In this document: in pieces, positions 31,546 through 37,657 of the stretch
How the letters are laid out: each line of letters starts with the position of its first letter
Position numbering within the stretch: the first letter of the stretch is position 1
Assembly: GCF_049701115.1 (NCBI RefSeq)
Contig: NZ_JBNATX010000020.1
Coordinates: 1 to 37,657, forward strand
DNA from: Thermoanaerobacter sp049701115
GTDB taxonomy: Bacteria; Bacillota; Thermoanaerobacteria; Thermoanaerobacterales; Thermoanaerobacteraceae
DNA length: 37,657 bases
Direction of reading: 5' to 3'
Position numbers and translations under genes: made by a program
The notes under the pieces: generated by a model
Seen by the model: the letters and a program-made list of their open reading frames with translations, nothing else
Told to the model about the DNA's origin: nothing
The model's database searches: none

Positions 31546-32580
31546 ATGAAAAAGTTAAGATATCTAAGGGATTTAAAAGAAGTAAAAATTGACGAGCAAA
31601 GAGAATTTTTTTCTGCTACCCATGAGGAAATAAAAAACGCATGGACTACTGACGTTTATTTTTTACGTACACAGGATATTTTGACCTATTTAGGTGTGCA
31701 GGACAAGGTCGTTACTGCGGAAATATTTCCTAGGAAAAAGGGAATTTTTGCAGGACTGCCCGAAGTCATGAGCCTCCTTAAGGATAAAGAGGTGGAGGTT
31801 TGGTCATTAGAAGAAGGAGAGGCATTTGAGCCGAAAGAGACTGTTATGAGAATAAAAGGTCCTTACAGTGAATTCGGAGTATATGAAACAGCTATTTTAG
31901 GGATTCTAGCTAGTTCTTCTGGATGGGCTACTGCAGCACGAGAGCTCAAAGAAGTGGCAAAGGATAAGCCTGTCTTATGTTTTGGTGCAAGGCATGTCCA
32001 CCCTGCCGTAGCTCCTGTCATGGAAAGGGCTGCTTTAGTTGGAGGAGCTGACGATGCTAGCTGTGTGTTGGGAGCAAAATTGATGGGTAAAGAACCGAGG
32101 GGTACAGTGCCTCATGCGGCCTTTCTCATAGCTGGTGATACTTTGGAAGTGGCAAGGGCCTATAGAGATATAACTTCTCCAGAAGAAAAAATTACAATCT
32201 TAGTAGATACATTTAAGGACGAAGTGGAAGAAGCCTTAAGAGTCGCTGAGTTCCTTGGAGACAGACTGTACGGTGTGAGGCTTGATACCCCTTCTGAAAG
32301 AGGAGGAGTTACTCCTGATTTAGTTTATGAATTAAGGCAAAGGCTCAATCAGAAAGGTTTTTCTCATGTTAAAATCATAGTTTCAGGTGGTCTTACTCCT
32401 GAGCGAATTGCTCTTTTGGCAGAGAGCGGTGCAGATGCTTTTGGAGTTGGAAGCTATATATCTGATGCCCAGCCCATCGATATGACGATGGACATAAAAG
32501 AAGTAGAGGGGATTCCTGTAGCAAAAAGGGGGAGAATTCCAGGAATAATAGAAAATAAAAAGTTAAAGAAAGTCAAGTAA
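31546..32580 (+). CDS. pncB: Nicotinate phosphoribosyltransferase
   Basis: Makes nicotinate mononucleotide from nicotinate and PRPP, the salvage route to NAD; cytoplasmic. 344 aa, the short form found in thermophiles and archaea. Markers include ATAARELKEVAKDKPVLCFG, GARHVHPAVAPVMERAALVG, RGTVPHAAFLIAG, GVRLDTPSERGG and the PRPP loop region IIVSGGLTPERIALLAESG. Start ATG follows TAGGGAGG. Probably has its own promoter (31496). The peptide-binding protein gene lies 19 bp downstream and may be co-transcribed. Confidence 0.93.
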   Translation: MKKLRYLRDLKEVKIDEQREFFSATHEEIKNAWTTDVYFLRTQDILTYLGVQDKVVTAEIFPRKKGIFAGLPEVMSLLKDKEVEVWSLEEGEAFEPKETVMRIKGPYSEFGVYETAILGILASSSGWATAARELKEVAKDKPVLCFGARHVHPAVAPVMERAALVGGADDASCVLGAKLMGKEPRGTVPHAAFLIAGDTLEVARAYRDITSPEEKITILVDTFKDEVEEALRVAEFLGDRLYGVRLDTPSERGGVTPDLVYELRQRLNQKGFSHVKIIVSGGLTPERIALLAESGADAFGVGSYISDAQPIDMTMDIKEVEGIPVAKRGRIPGIIENKKLKKVK

Positions 32581-32599
32581 GTCTCGGGGATGATTTTTT

Positions 32600-34180
32600 A
32601 TGAAAAGATTTTTGCTCCTTGTCTTTATTTTTATATTTCTTCTTAGTGGATGTAAGATTGGACCTTCAGGAATTGCAGAAAGTCCCCAAAAAAAAGAAGA
32701 ATCACAAGAAAAGTCGAAGGAGATAGTGCAAGAGGGAGGAGTATTAAGAGTTAATATAACTCCTTTTGATACCTTAAATCCCTTTTTGAATGATAATGAA
32801 ATGGCAAGGCAACTCCTTAATCTGACAATGGAATCTCTTATAACCATGGATAAGAGTTTAAAGCCTCTGCCTCTTCTTGCTTATAAATGGGAAATAAAGG
32901 GACTTAATATAAAATTTTATCTTCGAAGGGATGTAAGGTGGCAGGATGGAGAAAGCTTTACAGCAAAGGACGTAAAGTTCACAATGGATTCTTTTCTCGA
33001 TGCTAATTCAAAAAGTCCCTATAAAGACTTGATAAAGAATTATATTTCTTCTTATAGAGAAATAAGCGACTATGAGTTTGAGGTAGATTTAAGTTCTCCT
33101 GTTGCGAATCCATTGGCTTTATTTATTTTTCCGATTGCTGCTTCCCATCAATATAAGGAGAAGAGTGATATTGGCAATTCCAGTTTGGTCCCTATTGGAA
33201 CAGGTCCATATAAGATTGTTTCTTATGAAGAAGGAAATAAAGTTATATTGAAGGAAAATAATGATTATTGGGGTAAGAAACCCTATATTGAAGAAGTGGA
33301 CTTTAAAATAGTTTCAGATGAGAATGCTATGATTTCGTCTTTTTTGAGTAAAGAGGCAGATTTTACTTTTGTAAAAGATTTTGATTGGGACAAATACAGA
33401 GAAGACTCGAAAATAAACATATATAAATATCCTCGACAAATTTACGTGTTTCTAGCACCAAATTTAAAAAAACAAGTTTTTTCTGATGTAGCTGTAAGAA
33501 AGTCTATAGCTTATAGTATAGATGTTGATAAGATTCTAAGAGAAGTGTATTTTAAACATGGTTTAAAATCTGATGTTCCAATAAGACCAGATTCATGGCT
33601 TTATAGCCCTAAAATTGCATCTTTATATAGTGTAAAAGAAGCCCAAAGGTTATTAAAAGAAGCTGGGTGGTCACAAATTAACGGTCTATGGACAAAGGGG
33701 AATACTAAGCTTGCTTTTAATTTACTGGTAAATACTGACAACCAGTATCTTTTGAAGGTGGCTCAGATTATAAAGGCTAATTTAAAAGAGATGGGAATTG
33801 AGATAAATGTAATTTCTGTTTCTTGGGACCAATTACTGAAATCGATCTTTTCTGGAAACTTTGATCTGGTTTTGATGGAATGGAATTTGAATTATAATCA
33901 AGATATCTCTTCTTTGTTTATGACAAAGGGCAAAGATAATTTTATGGGGTACAGCAATCCTAAAGTGGATGAACTTTTTAGACAAATTTTTCTTTCCACT
34001 GATGAAAAGAGTTTAAAAAGCAGTTATTACAAATTAGGAGAATTGATATCTGACGAACAACCAGTGATAGGCCTCTATTATATAGAAGGCGCTGTGATGT
34101 CTTATGATTATGTCAAAGGCATTGATCCAACTTCTTTTAACGTCTTTAACAATATTGCAAATTGGTATTTAAAAAAATAG
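32600..34180 (+). CDS. Extracellular solute-binding lipoprotein, family 5
   Basis: 526 aa. There is a lipoprotein signal peptide with lipobox LLSGC (Cys near residue 18), then a Glu/Lys-rich linker, then the SBP_bac_5 domain: RVNITPFDTLNPFLNDNEMA, VRWQDGESFTAKDVKFTMDS, the GTGPYKI motif and AVRKSIAYSIDVDKI. Such proteins capture oligopeptides, dipeptides or nickel and hand them to an ABC permease. No permease or ATPase is adjacent, so it must work with a transporter encoded elsewhere. Start ATG is preceded by a GGGGATG site. A promoter for the tRNA-like region begins immediately after its stop. Confidence 0.92.
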   Translation: MKRFLLLVFIFIFLLSGCKIGPSGIAESPQKKEESQEKSKEIVQEGGVLRVNITPFDTLNPFLNDNEMARQLLNLTMESLITMDKSLKPLPLLAYKWEIKGLNIKFYLRRDVRWQDGESFTAKDVKFTMDSFLDANSKSPYKDLIKNYISSYREISDYEFEVDLSSPVANPLALFIFPIAASHQYKEKSDIGNSSLVPIGTGPYKIVSYEEGNKVILKENNDYWGKKPYIEEVDFKIVSDENAMISSFLSKEADFTFVKDFDWDKYREDSKINIYKYPRQIYVFLAPNLKKQVFSDVAVRKSIAYSIDVDKILREVYFKHGLKSDVPIRPDSWLYSPKIASLYSVKEAQRLLKEAGWSQINGLWTKGNTKLAFNLLVNTDNQYLLKVAQIIKANLKEMGIEINVISVSWDQLLKSIFSGNFDLVLMEWNLNYNQDISSLFMTKGKDNFMGYSNPKVDELFRQIFLSTDEKSLKSSYYKLGELISDEQPVIGLYYIEGAVMSYDYVKGIDPTSFNVFNNIANWYLKK

Positions 34181-34182
34181 TA

Positions 34183-34211
34183 TTGACAGGTGGCGCAAAA
34201 GATTATATAAT
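34183..34211 (+). promoter_or_regulatory. Consensus promoter ahead of the tRNA-Leu-like relic
   Basis: TTGACA (34183-34188), exactly 17 nt, TATAAT (34206-34211): both boxes match the sigma-A consensus perfectly. It directly follows the stop of the peptide-binding protein gene (34178-34180). Confidence 0.85.
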
Positions 34212-34233
34212 TTATGACGTACAAAGACGTTCT

Positions 34234-34283
34234 GCGGCGGTGGCGGAACTGGCAGACGCGTACGTTTGGGTGTACGACGACTC
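34234..34283 (+). pseudogene. tRNA-Leu-like relic (5' half)
   Basis: The segment GGTGGCGGAACTGGCAGACG (34239-34258) equals the acceptor-junction and D-arm of Firmicute tRNA-Leu genes. It is preceded by GCGGC and followed by a short stem CGTAC/GTACG with an 8-nt loop that would be the anticodon arm but cannot be fitted to a normal D-stem and 7-nt loop. There is no T-arm (GGTTCAA) and no matching 3' acceptor strand. Its strong promoter at 34183 implies that it is, or recently was, transcribed. It lies just upstream of the intact tRNA-Leu. A dedicated non-coding RNA is an alternative. Confidence 0.6.
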
Positions 34284-34326
34284 AGTGATTATATCAATAC
34301 TGGAACTAATGAATAATCTCGCCACC
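34284..34326. other. Spacer with no recognised feature
   Basis: AT-rich stretch between the tRNA-like relic and the promoter of the true tRNA. CGCCACC at its end can pair with GGTGGCG at 34239-34245, but this would disrupt the D-arm. Confidence 0.4.
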
Positions 34327-34356
34327 TTGACAAATGAGGTAGATAGCAAGTATAAT
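34327..34356 (+). promoter_or_regulatory. Promoter of tRNA-Leu
   Basis: TTGACA (34327-34332), 18-nt spacer, TATAAT (34351-34356), 13 nt before the tRNA starts. Confidence 0.85.
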
Positions 34357-34368
34357 AAAAAAGTACAG

Positions 34369-34456
34369 GCGGGCGTGCTGGAATTGGCAGACAGGCGTGT
34401 TTGAGGGGCACGTGGGAGGTAATCCCGTGTGGGTTCAAGTCCCACCGCCCGCACCA
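34369..34456 (+). tRNA. tRNA-Leu (anticodon GAG)
   Basis: 88 nt, class II. Acceptor GCGGGCG pairs with CGCCCGC, discriminator A, CCA encoded. The anticodon stem CGTGT/GCACG encloses the loop TTGAGGG, so the anticodon is GAG, reading CUC/CUU. A long variable arm and the T-arm GTGGGTTCAAGTCCCAC are present. It has its own promoter and a terminator just after it. Confidence 0.97.
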
Positions 34457-34463
34457 ATGGAAG

Positions 34464-34491
34464 AAAGGGAGTTTTTCCCTTTTATTTTTTT
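34464..34491 (+). terminator. Terminator of tRNA-Leu
   Basis: AAAGGGA / TCCCTTT hairpin with a GTTTT loop, followed by a T-rich run ending near 34491. Confidence 0.85.
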
Positions 34492-34565
34492 GTATCAAAA
34501 AGATTAATTTTTTATAAAATATATTAAGAAAAGATTAAATTTTTTAAGAAAATGTAATGTAAACA

Positions 34566-34594
34566 TTGACTTTGAAATTTTCCTGTGATAAGAT
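34566..34594 (+). promoter_or_regulatory. Promoter of the c-di-AMP riboswitch
   Basis: TTGACT (34566-34571), 17-nt spacer, TAAGAT (34589-34594). Transcription would start about 34601. Confidence 0.7.
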
Positions 34595-34613
34595 AAGAAA
34601 AAAGGACTTTGCA

Positions 34614-34728
34614 ATCTTGCCGAATCCGAAAGGTACGGAGGAACCGCTTTTTGGGGTTAATCTGCGGCTTTGCCGCAGTAGGGATGCCTTCTGTCCCGCA
34701 CCCGACAGCTAACTCCGGAGGCATTAAA
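34614..34728 (+). promoter_or_regulatory. Cyclic di-AMP (ydaO/yuaA) riboswitch
   Basis: Recognised from the conserved ydaO core pieces: GCCGAATCCG near 34619, GGAGGAACCG near 34638, TGGGGTTAATCTGC near 34652, a hairpin GCGGC/GCCGC near 34664-34677 and CCGACAGCTAACTCCGGAGG near 34702. The outer stem TGCC (34618-34621) pairs with GGCA (34720-34723). The class binds cyclic di-AMP and typically sits before cell-wall hydrolase and K+ transport genes; here it precedes an NlpC/P60 hydrolase, as expected. No terminator hairpin lies between it and the gene; the GGAAGGAG ribosome site begins about 5 nt after the stem. Confidence 0.93.
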
Positions 34729-34745
34729 GGAAGGAGATTTGCAAA

Positions 34746-35666
34746 ATGGAATCAAAACTAGGAAAAGTTATCTTTGGTGTCTCTGTTTTTGGCATGACGC
34801 TGATAGGTAATGCTTTCCTGCATCCAGTTTTTGGAGAGGGATTAGGGGTTGGGAAGGTTACGGGAAATTATGTGAATGTAAGAAGCGAAGGTTCTCTTTC
34901 AGGCAGCGTAATTACCCAGGTTAACAGAAACGAAACGGTTACTGTTTTAGAAAAACAGGGGTCTTGGTACAAGATTAAGCTCCCTGATGGCAGAGAAGGA
35001 TGGATTTACGCGGATTTTCTGGCAGTTAGATCTCCTCTCCCAACTTCTCGAGAAGAAACGAGAGATGCGAATGTAGGGATTGTAACAGGAAGCTATGTAA
35101 ATTTAAGAAGTGAAGCCAGTTTGTCGGGGAAAGTATTGAGGCAGCTTTCCAAAGGCACGCAGGTTGCAGTTTTAGAGAAGGAGAATGGATGGTACAAGGT
35201 AAGGCTTTCAGATGGACAAGAAGGATGGATTTATGGACAGTACTTAGCGGTTCGGAATGGATCCACTGCATCAAGAGGGGATGTTGATAGGAGTCTTGTA
35301 GATAAATTAATAGATTATGCTAAATCATTTTTAGGAACTAGATATGTTTACGGCGGGAGTTCTCCTAGAGGATTTGATTGCTCAGGGTTTGTCTCTTATG
35401 TGTTTTCAAATTTCGGTTTTAGCTTACCTAGGACGGCTGACGAGCAGGCTAATGTAGGAGACTTAGTTAGCCGAGATGTTTTGGAAAAAGGAGATCTGGT
35501 ATTTTTTAAGACTCTGGGCAGTAGCATTATAAACCATGTAGGTATATACATCGGGGATGGGCAGTTCATCCATGCTTCTTCAGGAGCTGGAAAAGTTATT
35601 ATAAGTCCTCTTAATGAAGGGTATTACCTTTCTCACTATGTAAAAGCTAAAAGGGTGATTAAGTAG
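34746..35666 (+). CDS. SH3b-SH3b-NlpC/P60 cell-wall hydrolase
   Basis: 306 aa. Signal peptide at about residues 1-30 (VIFGVSVFGMTLIGNAFLHP). Two bacterial SH3 domains, each with a VTGxYVNxRSEAS pattern (starting about 38 and 115) and a GWIYxxFLAVR end. The C-terminal NlpC/P60 domain (about 182-306) has the catalytic Cys in FDCSGFVSYVFSNFG near residue 217 and His in NHVGIYIGDGQFIHAS near 266. It is an endopeptidase that cuts peptidoglycan stems and is secreted. The c-di-AMP riboswitch ahead of it couples its expression to osmotic or wall homeostasis. Start ATG at 34746 follows AAGGAAGGAG by 8-9 nt. A terminator follows. Confidence 0.95.
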   Translation: MESKLGKVIFGVSVFGMTLIGNAFLHPVFGEGLGVGKVTGNYVNVRSEGSLSGSVITQVNRNETVTVLEKQGSWYKIKLPDGREGWIYADFLAVRSPLPTSREETRDANVGIVTGSYVNLRSEASLSGKVLRQLSKGTQVAVLEKENGWYKVRLSDGQEGWIYGQYLAVRNGSTASRGDVDRSLVDKLIDYAKSFLGTRYVYGGSSPRGFDCSGFVSYVFSNFGFSLPRTADEQANVGDLVSRDVLEKGDLVFFKTLGSSIINHVGIYIGDGQFIHASSGAGKVIISPLNEGYYLSHYVKAKRVIK

Positions 35667-35688
35667 AGCACTTTGTAGTGCTCTTTTT
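35665..35688 (+). terminator. Terminator of NlpC/P60 gene
   Basis: AGAGCACT (35665-35672) / AGTGCTCT (35677-35684), loop TTGT, then T-run. It overlaps the stop codon. Confidence 0.9.
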
Positions 35689-35691
35689 ATA

Positions 35692-35720
35692 TTGACTATT
35701 TTAAGTTATTGGTATATCAT
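35692..35720 (+). promoter_or_regulatory. Promoter of typA
   Basis: TTGACT (35692-35697), 17-nt spacer, TATCAT (35715-35720). A TATAAT (35721-35726) is an overlapping alternative -10. Confidence 0.5.
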
Positions 35721-35764
35721 ATAATACTGTACACGACATACCTTTTTATGGAAGGAGATACCTT

Positions 35765-37585
35765 ATGAGGACGGTAAGGGAAGATGTAAGAAATATAGCG
35801 ATTATTGCTCATGTTGACCATGGTAAAACTACTTTGGTAGATGCTATGCTCAAGCAGAGTGGCATATTCAGATGGAATGAAAAAGTGGAAGAGAGGATAC
35901 TCGACTTTAACGACCTCGAAAGAGAGAGAGGCATAACTATATTAGCCAAAAACACGGCAGTCAGGTATAAAGATGTAAAAATAAATATAGTTGATACGCC
36001 GGGACATGCCGATTTCAGTGGAGAAGTTGAAAGGGTTTTAAAAATGGTAGATGGTGTATTGCTATTAGTAGATTCTTTTGAAGGGCCAATGCCCCAGACG
36101 AGATTTGTGTTGAGCAAGGCCTTAGAACTTGACTTAAAGCCCATTGTTGTAATTAGCAAAATTGATAGACCCGATGCAAGGCCCAATGAAGTTATCGATG
36201 AGGTTTTTGATTTATTTATAGAACTTGGAGCAAATGATGACCAAATTGATTTTCCTGTGGTATATACTTCAGGTAAAGAAGGAATAGCCATGCTGGATTT
36301 GAAAGAAGAGTCTCATGATTTAAGACCGCTTTTTGAGACTATAATAAAATACATTCCTGCTCCTTCAGGTGATATGGAAGGGCCTTTGCAGATTATTGTT
36401 ACTACGCTGGATTATGATGAATATATAGGACGAATTGCTATTGGAAAAGTGATAAGAGGGAAAATCAAGGTGGGAGATGAAGTAGCTATATGCAAGTTAA
36501 ACGGTAATATACAGAAATTTACCATAAACAATATATACCAGTTTGAAGGATTGAAAAGAGTACCTGTTGAAGAGGCAAGGCTAGGAGATATAGTGGCTGT
36601 TTCGGGAATTAGCGATATTGAGATTGGAGAAACAATAGCGGATAAAGATAATCCTGAACCCGCTGATTTTGTTAAAATAGAGGAGCCTACTGTGTCCATG
36701 ACCTTCAGTGTGAATACAAGTCCTTTCGCAGGATTAGAAGGGAAATATGTGACTTCTAGGCATTTAAGGGAAAGGCTCTATAAAGAGCTGGAGACAAATA
36801 TAGCACTAAGGGTGGAGGAAACAGATTCACCTGATTCTTTCAAGGTTTCCGGAAGAGGGGAACTTCATCTTTCTATCTTAATTGAAACCATGAGAAGAGA
36901 AGGTTATGAGTTACAGGTTTCCAAGCCTACTGTGATATTTAAAGAAGTAGATGGGGTAAAAATGGAACCTATTGAGCTTTTAACCATAGATATTCCAGAG
37001 GAATACATGGGAGTCGTAATAGAAAAATTAGGACCCAGGAAGGCGGAATTGATGGATATGCACACTCTAAAGCCTGGTACCATAAGGCTTAAGTTTAAGA
37101 TTCCTACAAGGGGTTTGATAGGCTACAGATCGGAATTTTTGACTGACACAAAAGGAAATGGAATAATGACCTCTGTATTTTACGGTTATGAACCTTACAA
37201 AGGTGAAATTCCATCCCGATCAAGAGGAGCACTTGTTGCTTTTGAGACAGGTGTCGCTACTACTTATGGTCTTTATCATGCCCAGGAGAGAGGTACTCTT
37301 TTTATCGAACCGGGTACAAAAGTGTACGAAGGCATGGTCGTTGGAATAAATTCTCGAGGTGGAGATATTGAAGTAAATGTGTGCAAGAAAAAGCACGTTA
37401 CAAATCTAAGGTCTGCAACTGCTGAAGAAACTTTAAGGCTTTCACCTGTAAAAAAGATGAGCTTAGAGGAAGCTTTAGAGTTTATAGATAACGATGAATT
37501 GGTGGAAGTCACGCCACTGAGCATAAGGATAAGAAAGAAAATTCTAGATTCACAGCAGAGGTATAAAAGTGCAAAACAAAAATAA
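35765..37585 (+). CDS. typA: Translational GTPase TypA/BipA
   Basis: 606 aa, the usual length. It is a ribosome-associated GTPase needed for growth at low temperature and under stress. The G domain has IIAHVDHGKTTLVDAML (G1), RGITILAKN (G2), VDTPGHADFSG (G3) and VISKIDRPDA (G4, NKxD-like reading SKID) in residues about 10-135. Then come the EF-G-like domains: II, with IGRIAIGKVIRGKIKVGD; III, with SGRGELHLSILIETMRREG; V, with IPTRGLIGYRSEFL. The C-terminal domain is BipA-specific (YEPYKGEIPSRSRGALVAF, TNLRSATAEE). Start ATG follows GGAAGGAGA. Just downstream lies another copy of the palindromic repeat. Confidence 0.97.
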   Translation: MRTVREDVRNIAIIAHVDHGKTTLVDAMLKQSGIFRWNEKVEERILDFNDLERERGITILAKNTAVRYKDVKINIVDTPGHADFSGEVERVLKMVDGVLLLVDSFEGPMPQTRFVLSKALELDLKPIVVISKIDRPDARPNEVIDEVFDLFIELGANDDQIDFPVVYTSGKEGIAMLDLKEESHDLRPLFETIIKYIPAPSGDMEGPLQIIVTTLDYDEYIGRIAIGKVIRGKIKVGDEVAICKLNGNIQKFTINNIYQFEGLKRVPVEEARLGDIVAVSGISDIEIGETIADKDNPEPADFVKIEEPTVSMTFSVNTSPFAGLEGKYVTSRHLRERLYKELETNIALRVEETDSPDSFKVSGRGELHLSILIETMRREGYELQVSKPTVIFKEVDGVKMEPIELLTIDIPEEYMGVVIEKLGPRKAELMDMHTLKPGTIRLKFKIPTRGLIGYRSEFLTDTKGNGIMTSVFYGYEPYKGEIPSRSRGALVAFETGVATTYGLYHAQERGTLFIEPGTKVYEGMVVGINSRGGDIEVNVCKKKHVTNLRSATAEETLRLSPVKKMSLEEALEFIDNDELVEVTPLSIRIRKKILDSQQRYKSAKQK

Positions 37586-37609
37586 TGGGGAGCCTTAGGG
37601 CCCTCTCTC

Positions 37610-37657
37610 AGACTGTTGACAAAATAAAGAAGTGGCATTTTGTGTGTAAATGCGACT
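37610..37657 (+). repeat. Left end of palindromic repeat (copy C, cut by window end)
   Basis: From GACTGTTGACAAA at 37611 to the window end this matches 7217-7262; positions 37614-37657 are identical to 7219-7262. The rest lies outside the window. The preceding 24 bases after typA hold no clear terminator. Confidence 0.88.

Noticed and set aside
34239..34326. Reading GGTGGCG / CGCCACC as the acceptor stem of a complete unusual tRNA
   Set aside because: The pairing would consume the D-stem and leave no T-arm or CCA; a relic tRNA-Leu fits better.
34162..34498. Open frames over the tRNA region on both strands
   Set aside because: They cross the tRNA-Leu and its relic, and lack ribosome sites and domains.
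37586..37609. Terminator after typA around GGGGAGCC and CCCTCTC
   Set aside because: Only a short internal AGGGCCCT palindrome is present and no stable stem-loop with a T-run was found.
1..37657. CRISPR arrays, prophage, restriction or toxin-antitoxin systems
   Set aside because: No regular direct-repeat/spacer series and no integrase, phage, restriction or toxin family was recognised among the genes.

Overview
The window looks like chromosomal DNA from a low-G+C, thermophilic, anaerobic Firmicute of the Thermoanaerobacter/Caldanaerobacter type. The grounds are the AT-rich sequence, strong AGGAGG-type ribosome sites, frequent TTG and GTG starts, and typical Firmicute families: a ydaO-type c-di-AMP riboswitch, a MocR regulator, LytS/LytTR, an ECF sigma/anti-sigma pair, SLH proteins and a Bst-like DNA polymerase I. 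The genus is inferred from overall gene character, not from a search. Almost all genes are intact, and no phage, CRISPR array or autonomous transposon was seen.

Layout. 1-134: right end of a palindromic repeat, then a non-coding flank. 135-2922: isoaspartyl dipeptidase (iadA) divergent from a MocR-type regulator with an operator-like palindrome. 2951-4247: M23 peptidase and bactofilin, translationally coupled. 4400-7194: two small proteins, histidine ammonia-lyase (hutH) and an HD-domain protein. 7213-7464: a complete ~250-bp palindromic element between two copies of a 25-bp terminator-like palindrome. 7489-13030: secreted amidase-domain protein, then a (+) cluster of ABC exporter, SppA and a predicted zinc protease. 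13075-21381: SOD, a TIGR01440 protein, SLH/YcdB protein, GH18 hydrolase, two envelope-stress-like membrane proteins, polysaccharide deacetylase, amino-acid permease and a membrane protein. 21397-26090: LytS/LytTR two-component system with a CstA/BtsT transporter and a small Cys-Cys protein. 26255-34180: ECF sigma/anti-sigma operon, polA-coaE-lytic transglycosylase, pncB and a peptide-binding lipoprotein. 34181-34745: tRNA-Leu-like relic, tRNA-Leu(GAG) and a c-di-AMP riboswitch. 34746-37585: SH3-NlpC/P60 hydrolase and typA/bipA. 37586-37657: left end of another copy of the palindromic repeat.

Themes. Many genes concern the cell wall and envelope: M23/bactofilin, amidase, GH18, deacetylase, lytic transglycosylase, NlpC/P60, SLH, PspC and SppA. 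A second theme is carbon and nitrogen scavenging: iadA, hutH, amino-acid permease, CstA and a peptide-binding protein. Between convergent genes the rule is a compact bidirectional hairpin that overlaps or touches the stop codons.

Most unusual content: the palindromic repeat, which occurs three times (two copies cut by the window ends) and whose complete copy sits between two copies of a terminator palindrome; a transcribed-looking tRNA-Leu relic with a consensus promoter; a short repeat in inverted orientation on both sides of the SOD gene; a match to an ECF promoter ahead of the sigma operon; and a c-di-AMP riboswitch without an obvious terminator.
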